From: an uncultured Campylobacter sp.
Lineage (GTDB): Bacteria > Campylobacterota > Campylobacteria > Campylobacterales > Campylobacteraceae
DNA: 6,790 bases
NCBI RefSeq assembly: GCF_937949835.1
Contig: NZ_CALEDC010000356.1
Span: 1 to 6,790 of the forward strand
Reading direction: 5' to 3'
Below the pieces are notes generated by a model, which did not search any database, was not told the DNA's origin, and saw nothing but the letters and a program-made list of their open reading frames with translations. The translations under genes were made by a program, and so were the position numbers. This document shows, piece by piece, positions 5,029 to 6,790 of the stretch (position 1 is its first letter; each line of letters opens with the position of its first letter).

Positions 5029-6322
5029 CTTCTAATTTATGCAAATAGTCATATGGATCGGCAAGTAGTCTATAGATTTTGTATGTTTTATCACTAACAT
5101 CATCTATGGTAATTAATTTTTTATTGTCACCCATATTTTTTGTTAAATAATACTTACATTTATCGGAAATTTTATGCACTTTAGAATAAACTTCTATAGC
5201 CTTTAAAAAATATGGACTATGCGTACTAAGTAGGATATGTAAGTTAAATTCTTTTTGTATAAGTACGATTAACTCTGCAAAAATGAGTTGTAGTTTTGGA
5301 TGAAGATGAATCTCCGGCTCATCCAATATAAGGACCCCTTTTTCTTGTATTGCCCCGTTTGCAAGTAATGTCTTGATTATTATAAAGGTTTTAAGTCCAG
5401 CAGAAATGTTTGCCATATTTAGTACAACACCATCACTGTTTCTATATACACTATTTCCTACATCATCAAATTCAAAATTTCCAGGTACTACACTACTTAG
5501 CGTATTATAGACATTTTTCAAACGATCTTCAAAAACTATACTTTTAGAAATATTTTTATCACCCCTATCGGACAACAGGCACTTCAGAGCATCTTTATGA
5601 TTATTACAATAGGAGTTGTTAATATAAAATAAGTCTGGATAATTTAAACCATCCATAATAAAGCTATCATCTATATATACAGCATTAACATAAACATTTG
5701 CTTCTTGCTTTTTTATATCAACATCATTTTCATCTATCAAAATCTCTATACACTTATTCTTTAAGGAAAGCTTTATGCTACCACTGTTTTTTGTATAGAT
5801 GTTATTTATCTCGTTTGAAAATTCTAAAGCAAGCTGTTTACCTACAATTTCATTGCGTATTTTTTCATATGGTATTTCTAAAGTTTGCTCTATTCTTTTC
5901 AAATAATTATTAATTGTATTTCCAATTGATTCATCTTTAATATCTATATCATTTTTTGAAAATTCATCAATAATAGTAGTTTTTAGATTATTGTAGGCAA
6001 TATCACCCCTTTTTACAAATTCGGAAATCTTTCTATGTATATAATTTGATAAAACTCTGTACGATAAAAGTTTTCTATGTTCTGAAGTACCGTATTTAAG
6101 ATCTACTACTTCATGAGACATTCTATACAAAATTTCATCTGAACTTTCTAACCTATCAGCCTCTATTTTTTTATCTATATCATAAAATGAACTGATAACT
6201 GAAAATAGGCTTTTAGCAACCGTACTCTTACCTGTGTTATTCTCTCCAGCTATTACGGCTATACCGTCTATATCTATATTGGCCTTTGAAATCTTTCCTA
6301 TATTTTCTAAAAATAATTTCAT
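5009..6322 (-). CDS. AAA/ABC-type ATPase of the OLD / AAA_21 style
   Basis: This 437-residue ATPase starts directly with the nucleotide-binding fold: strand KLFLENIGKI, then Walker A GENNTGKST (26-34). A long, charged, largely helical insert (about 45-160) follows, as in SMC/Rad50/OLD-like proteins. The second half carries the signature-like NISAGLKTF (305-313), Walker B LILDEPEIHLHP (331-342) and the switch histidine in LLSTHSPYFL (364-373). Walker B is of the DEPEIHLHP type, as in OLD nucleases, RecF and PARIS AriA. No Toprim or other nuclease domain follows; the protein ends about 65 residues after the switch histidine, so a separate effector is expected. The next gene overlaps its end. 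ATG at 6322 is preceded by AAAGG with 7-nt spacing. The gene is AT-rich (about 33% GC in a sampled line), unlike purM, which suggests transfer. A role in phage defence is inference. Confidence 0.88.
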   Translation of the reverse strand: MKLFLENIGKISKANIDIDGIAVIAGENNTGKSTVAKSLFSVISSFYDIDKKIEADRLESSDEILYRMSHEVVDLKYGTSEHRKLLSYRVLSNYIHRKISEFVKRGDIAYNNLKTTIIDEFSKNDIDIKDESIGNTINNYLKRIEQTLEIPYEKIRNEIVGKQLALEFSNEINNIYTKNSGSIKLSLKNKCIEILIDENDVDIKKQEANVYVNAVYIDDSFIMDGLNYPDLFYINNSYCNNHKDALKCLLSDRGDKNISKSIVFEDRLKNVYNTLSSVVPGNFEFDDVGNSVYRNSDGVVLNMANISAGLKTFIIIKTLLANGAIQEKGVLILDEPEIHLHPKLQLIFAELIVLIQKEFNLHILLSTHSPYFLKAIEVYSKVHKISDKCKYYLTKNMGDNKKLITIDDVSDKTYKIYRLLADPYDYLHKLEDEIHEI

Positions 6323-6329
6323 AAAAAAA

Positions 6330-6334
6330 CCTTT
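6330..6334 (-). promoter_or_regulatory. ribosome binding site of the ATPase gene, separated from ATG by seven T
   Basis: AAAGG on the minus strand is followed by an uninterrupted run of seven T and then ATG. Slippage in the run would change the spacing between the ribosome site and the start codon. Confidence 0.6.
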
Positions 6335-6353
6335 ATGTACTATTAATGACTTT

Positions 6354-6362
6354 ATTTTACCA
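6354..6362 (-). promoter_or_regulatory. candidate extended -10 promoter of the ATPase/nuclease operon
   Basis: On the minus strand TGG-TAAAAT matches an extended -10 element (TGn plus five of six bases of TATAAT). Transcription would start near 6347, about 25 nt before the ATG. No -35 box is evident. It is the best candidate in the 85-bp spacer above the gene. Confidence 0.4.
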
Positions 6363-6407
6363 AATTACCTTTTATTAATCCTTATACCTACCTTTAAAAT
6401 TTCATCT

Positions 6408-6790
6408 TTATAGTTTCTCGTGTCCAGCAGATATAGCTGCAATCTTGGCTAATTTTTTCGTCCTTGATTTCTGCAAATACACAACAAACCAGCGTAAAAT
6501 CGTGTTGCTAGGCGATCGCTTTAGTACCGAGTTGCCGAGCATATCCTTTCTGCCCTCGCCAAACGGCGCCAGCTTTGCATCACAATGCCGAGCTCTTTTA
6601 AATTTGCCTGCGTCGCGAGTTTTTGATGAAACGGATTACATTCGATCTGATTTATCGCCGGCTTTATCTCGTTGTTTATCGCAAAGTCCATAATATGGCT
6701 CGGGTTAAAATTGCTATTACCGATATAAGCAGATACAACCCTTGCGTTTAAGCCTACTCATCGCTCGCCACGAGCCGTAAATATCGCCAT
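6408..6790 (-). pseudogene. broken aldo/keto reductase gene, C-terminal half, running off the window
   Basis: The minus strand gives pieces of an aldo/keto reductase in three frames. DIYGSWRAMSRLKRKGCI runs from 6787 to about 6732. After a shift near 6728-6731 come YIGNSNFNPSHIMDF and NEIKPAINQIECNPFHQ up to MQSW. After a one-base loss near 6568 comes APFGEGRKDMLGNSVLK. After another near 6520 comes AIA, followed by TAG (6508-6510). Then ILRW (6489-6500), and LAKIAAISAGHEKL to TAA at 6408-6410. The order matches the second half of the family, from the GVSNF-type motif through NQIE and SWAPFGEG to the LRW strand. The PKS-to-C-terminal segment is mostly deleted. The catalytic tyrosine, lysine and histidine would lie beyond the window. 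A functional enzyme is excluded. Confidence 0.85.

Noticed and set aside
4483..6322. PARIS, Gabija or Septu
   Set aside because: The ATPase lacks the fused Toprim of GajA, and the partner has no HNH motif as in Septu and no helicase as in Gabija. It is shorter than AriB and shows a D-x12-E-x-K pattern instead of Toprim motifs. A distant relation to PARIS cannot be excluded without a profile search.
6445..6693. Plus-strand open frame of 82 codons
   Set aside because: It lies opposite the aldo/keto reductase remnant, whose minus-strand pieces match a known family over most of the length. The plus frame has no family features or ribosome site.
1..6790. tRNA or rRNA genes
   Set aside because: I saw no cloverleaf with a GTTC-type T-arm and no rRNA-like conserved stretch in any spacer.

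Overview
The window reads as a stretch of a Campylobacter-type chromosome (Campylobacterota). The reasons are the divergent purM / coaE arrangement with dapF on the coaE side, which I recall from Campylobacter jejuni, and the frequent AAATTT runs in coding and spacer DNA. The housekeeping part is fairly GC-rich for the genus (about 57% in a sampled purM line), which would suit one of the higher-GC oral species. The species is inference only.

Left part (1-3925): three genes lie on the minus strand, in transcription order coaE (dephospho-CoA kinase), a secreted cysteine-rich Sel1/Hcp-like repeat protein, and dapF (diaminopimelate epimerase). purM (AIR synthase, purine pathway) runs the other way from a 73-bp shared promoter region. 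Both coaE and purM start at TTG behind good Shine-Dalgarno sites. purM ends in a compact hairpin terminator. Two small repeat families occur here: a 23-nt element found after both the coaE and dapF stops, and several copies of GCGTTAGT in and upstream of dapF.

Middle part (3926-6407): this is an AT-rich accessory segment (about one third GC in sampled lines). It holds a two-gene minus-strand operon: a 437-residue AAA/ABC-type ATPase of the OLD/AAA_21 style, then a small protein overlapping it by 20 nt. The small protein has a D-x12-E-x-K arrangement, as in PD-(D/E)XK nucleases. I do not recognise the pair as a named system. Its layout, an SMC-like ATPase with a small overlapping effector gene in a foreign-looking islet among gene remnants, is what one expects of a phage-defence or abortive-infection module. 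Downstream lie a perfect 17-bp palindrome and two decayed minus-strand reading frames, one possibly the tail of a TonB-dependent receptor.

Right part (6408-6790): the DNA returns to chromosomal composition and contains the C-terminal half of an aldo/keto reductase gene. It is broken by several frameshifts, a stop and deletions, and runs off the window edge. The ATPase/nuclease pair therefore sits between decaying genes, which fits a variable site next to purM.
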